From assembly GCA_964387955.1 (NCBI GenBank), contig CAYLXX010000003.1:1-49288 (forward strand): a stretch of 49,288 nucleotides of DNA, given 5' to 3'. The notes below the pieces were generated by a model that was not told where the DNA came from, made no database searches, and saw nothing but the letters and a program-made list of their open reading frames with translations. This document shows positions 48,362 through 49,288 of the stretch, in pieces (the first letter of the stretch is position 1; every line of letters begins with the position of its first letter). The DNA comes from CAYLXX01 sp964387955. Its GTDB lineage: Bacteria > Patescibacteriota > Microgenomatia > UBA1406 > GWC2-37-13. The translations under genes and the position numbers were made by a program.

Positions 48362-49288
48362 TTATTCATATCGTAATGCTTCAATTGGTGATAAATTGGC
48401 GGCTTGTTTGGCAGGATACCAACCAAACAAGACGCCGATTCCTCCAGAAACTACCAGTGCCAAAAGCATCGAAATAAAAGATAAAGTAAATGGCAAATTC
48501 ATAAAGTGAGTAATAGTAAATGACAATATTATTCCAAGAACTAAACCCAATAGCCCGCCGACTCCGGTGAGAATAATTGACTCTGCCAGAAACTGTGCAA
48601 TAACAAATTTCTTTTTGGCTCCGAGTGCTTTGCGAAGACCAATTTCTCGAGTCCGCTCGATAACAGTCACAAGCATAATATTCATAATTCCAATGCCGCC
48701 GACAAGAAGTGAAATAGCCGCAATCCCTGCAAGAAGTGTAGTAAATATTCCAGTCACTTGAGTAGCTGCGCCTAGAATGTCTTGTTGAGACAAAATACTA
48801 AAATCGGCAAGCGATGGATCTGACAACTTATGCCTTGCAAGTAAAAAATAACCCACTGCATTTTGGACATCTGTCATCTGGTTTTGGTTGGCTGTTTGAA
48901 TAGCAATTGAGCTAACGTAATCTATTCCAAAAAGCACTTTTTGTGCTGTAGTGAGAGGAATAAAAATCATATTATCTTGATTCTGGAAACCGCTTCCACC
49001 TTTTGGCACGGTAATGCCCGTCACAGTAAAAGCTTCTTTATTGATCCGTATTGTTTGACCGATAGGTATAGTTCCATCTCCAAACAAGTCTGATACTACT
49101 TGAGGACCGAGAATAGCAATTTTCCTGACACCCATTACATCTTGCTGAGTAATAAAATTGCCATTTTGCATCGCTAAAGAATGCACTGGCAAATAGGCAT
49201 CGGTCACACCTTGTATTTGTACATTGGTATTGTTTCTACCTGCGGTTACCTGTGAGCGACGAGAAACTTCGGGCGAAACATAATTTAC
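48362..49288 (-). CDS. MacB-type ABC transporter permease, N-terminus cut off by the window edge
   Basis: The visible 308 residues hold the end of a MacB periplasmic core domain and the C-terminal FtsX domain with three spans, including ERTREIGLRKALGAKK. The frame stays open to base 49288, so the start lies outside the window. MacB-type permeases act by mechanotransmission in export of peptides, lipids or toxins, with an ATPase partner expected upstream. The DUF5666-like gene follows. Confidence 0.88.
   Translation of the reverse strand, partial: VNYVSPEVSRRSQVTAGRNNTNVQIQGVTDAYLPVHSLAMQNGNFITQQDVMGVRKIAILGPQVVSDLFGDGTIPIGQTIRINKEAFTVTGITVPKGGSGFQNQDNMIFIPLTTAQKVLFGIDYVSSIAIQTANQNQMTDVQNAVGYFLLARHKLSDPSLADFSILSQQDILGAATQVTGIFTTLLAGIAAISLLVGGIGIMNIMLVTVIERTREIGLRKALGAKKKFVIAQFLAESIILTGVGGLLGLVLGIILSFTITHFMNLPFTLSFISMLLALVVSGGIGVLFGWYPAKQAANLSPIEALRYE

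Noticed and set aside
1..49288. Alternative genetic code with UGA as Gly, as in some CPR lineages
   Set aside because: TGA ends several well-defined genes at the expected lengths (for example the FMN-binding protein, MsrA and DUF192 genes).
1..49288. CRISPR arrays, insertion sequences, prophage genes or integrases
   Set aside because: I saw no regular repeat-spacer pattern, no transposase or integrase motifs and no phage structural genes.

Overview
The window is a low-GC (by eye mid-30s percent), gene-dense bacterial fragment. It has one tRNA, no rRNA, no CRISPR array and no recognisable transposase. The overall character fits a Candidate Phyla Radiation (Patescibacteria) genome, perhaps Microgenomates-like. 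The signs are very short intergenic spaces, many lone membrane-anchored proteins with Pro/Thr linkers (TPTPTP type), a LytR_C protein, DUF2207 and DUF5666-type proteins, a MacB-type permease, many tiny ORFs, and a compact aldolase/FBPase/GAPDH/PGK block. The phylum is an inference from style and gene content; no marker gene proves it. TGA is used as a normal stop, so the code looks standard. A run of 100 N (44624-44723) marks a scaffold join, so order across it is unverified.

Layout. 1-4.1 kb: an anchored lipid-/wall-side protein between two 36-bp direct repeats, then a two-domain glycosyltransferase and a GH130 enzyme. 4.1-6.8 kb (minus): an FMN-binding protein, ApbE flavin transferase and an NqrB/RnfD-ferredoxin reductase fusion, which together look like a transmembrane flavin electron-export line. 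6.9-9.3 kb: acyltransferase, membrane protein and LytR_C protein. 9.3-11.6 kb (minus, apart from one 61-residue Zn protein on the plus strand): DEAD-box helicase, tiny Cys-rich and Arg/Lys-rich proteins and an RRM protein. 11.7-20.3 kb: two MFS exporters, a SemiSWEET, a TMTC-like membrane TPR protein, a MASE1 histidine kinase and a CorC/HlyC protein. 20.3-23.7 kb (minus): SGNH hydrolase, amidinotransferase-fold enzyme, MsrB, MsrA and small proteins. 23.7-31 kb: GltX, Nudix, superoxide dismutase, a 752-aa surface protein of unknown type, TrmD, HD phosphohydrolase, YidD, alkyltransferase-like and HIT proteins. 31.1-35.3 kb: an fba-glpX-gap-pgk operon. 35.3-42.4 kb: DUF192 and DUF2207, AlkA, PlsC-like, tRNA-Pro, nuclease, cyclophilin, and a ferredoxin reductase plus flavodoxin pair. 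42.5-44.5 kb: receiver protein and LexA surrounded by five tiny ORFs. 44.7-49.3 kb: quinone oxidoreductase, a membrane protein, two VOC proteins, a DUF5666-like protein and a truncated MacB permease.

The most striking feature is expression layout. At many first genes a TATAAT-like -10 box lies so that the predicted transcription start is at, or within a few bases of, the start codon (exactly 7 nt from the box to the ATG in at least ten cases). This implies leaderless mRNAs. Only a few genes have a clear Shine-Dalgarno. Genes inside operons are joined at -4 to +1 nt in many cases, including a repeated stop-T-ATG junction. Nine of twelve convergent protein-gene pairs overlap at their 3' ends, leaving no room for intrinsic terminators. 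In two genes (906 and 45769) the conserved or structurally needed N-terminus extends upstream with no NTG codon, and an AUA or AUC/AUU codon sits at the predicted transcription start. LexA has an obvious autoregulatory dyad within its own promoter, and a 40-codon ORF is divergently transcribed from an overlapping -35 box.
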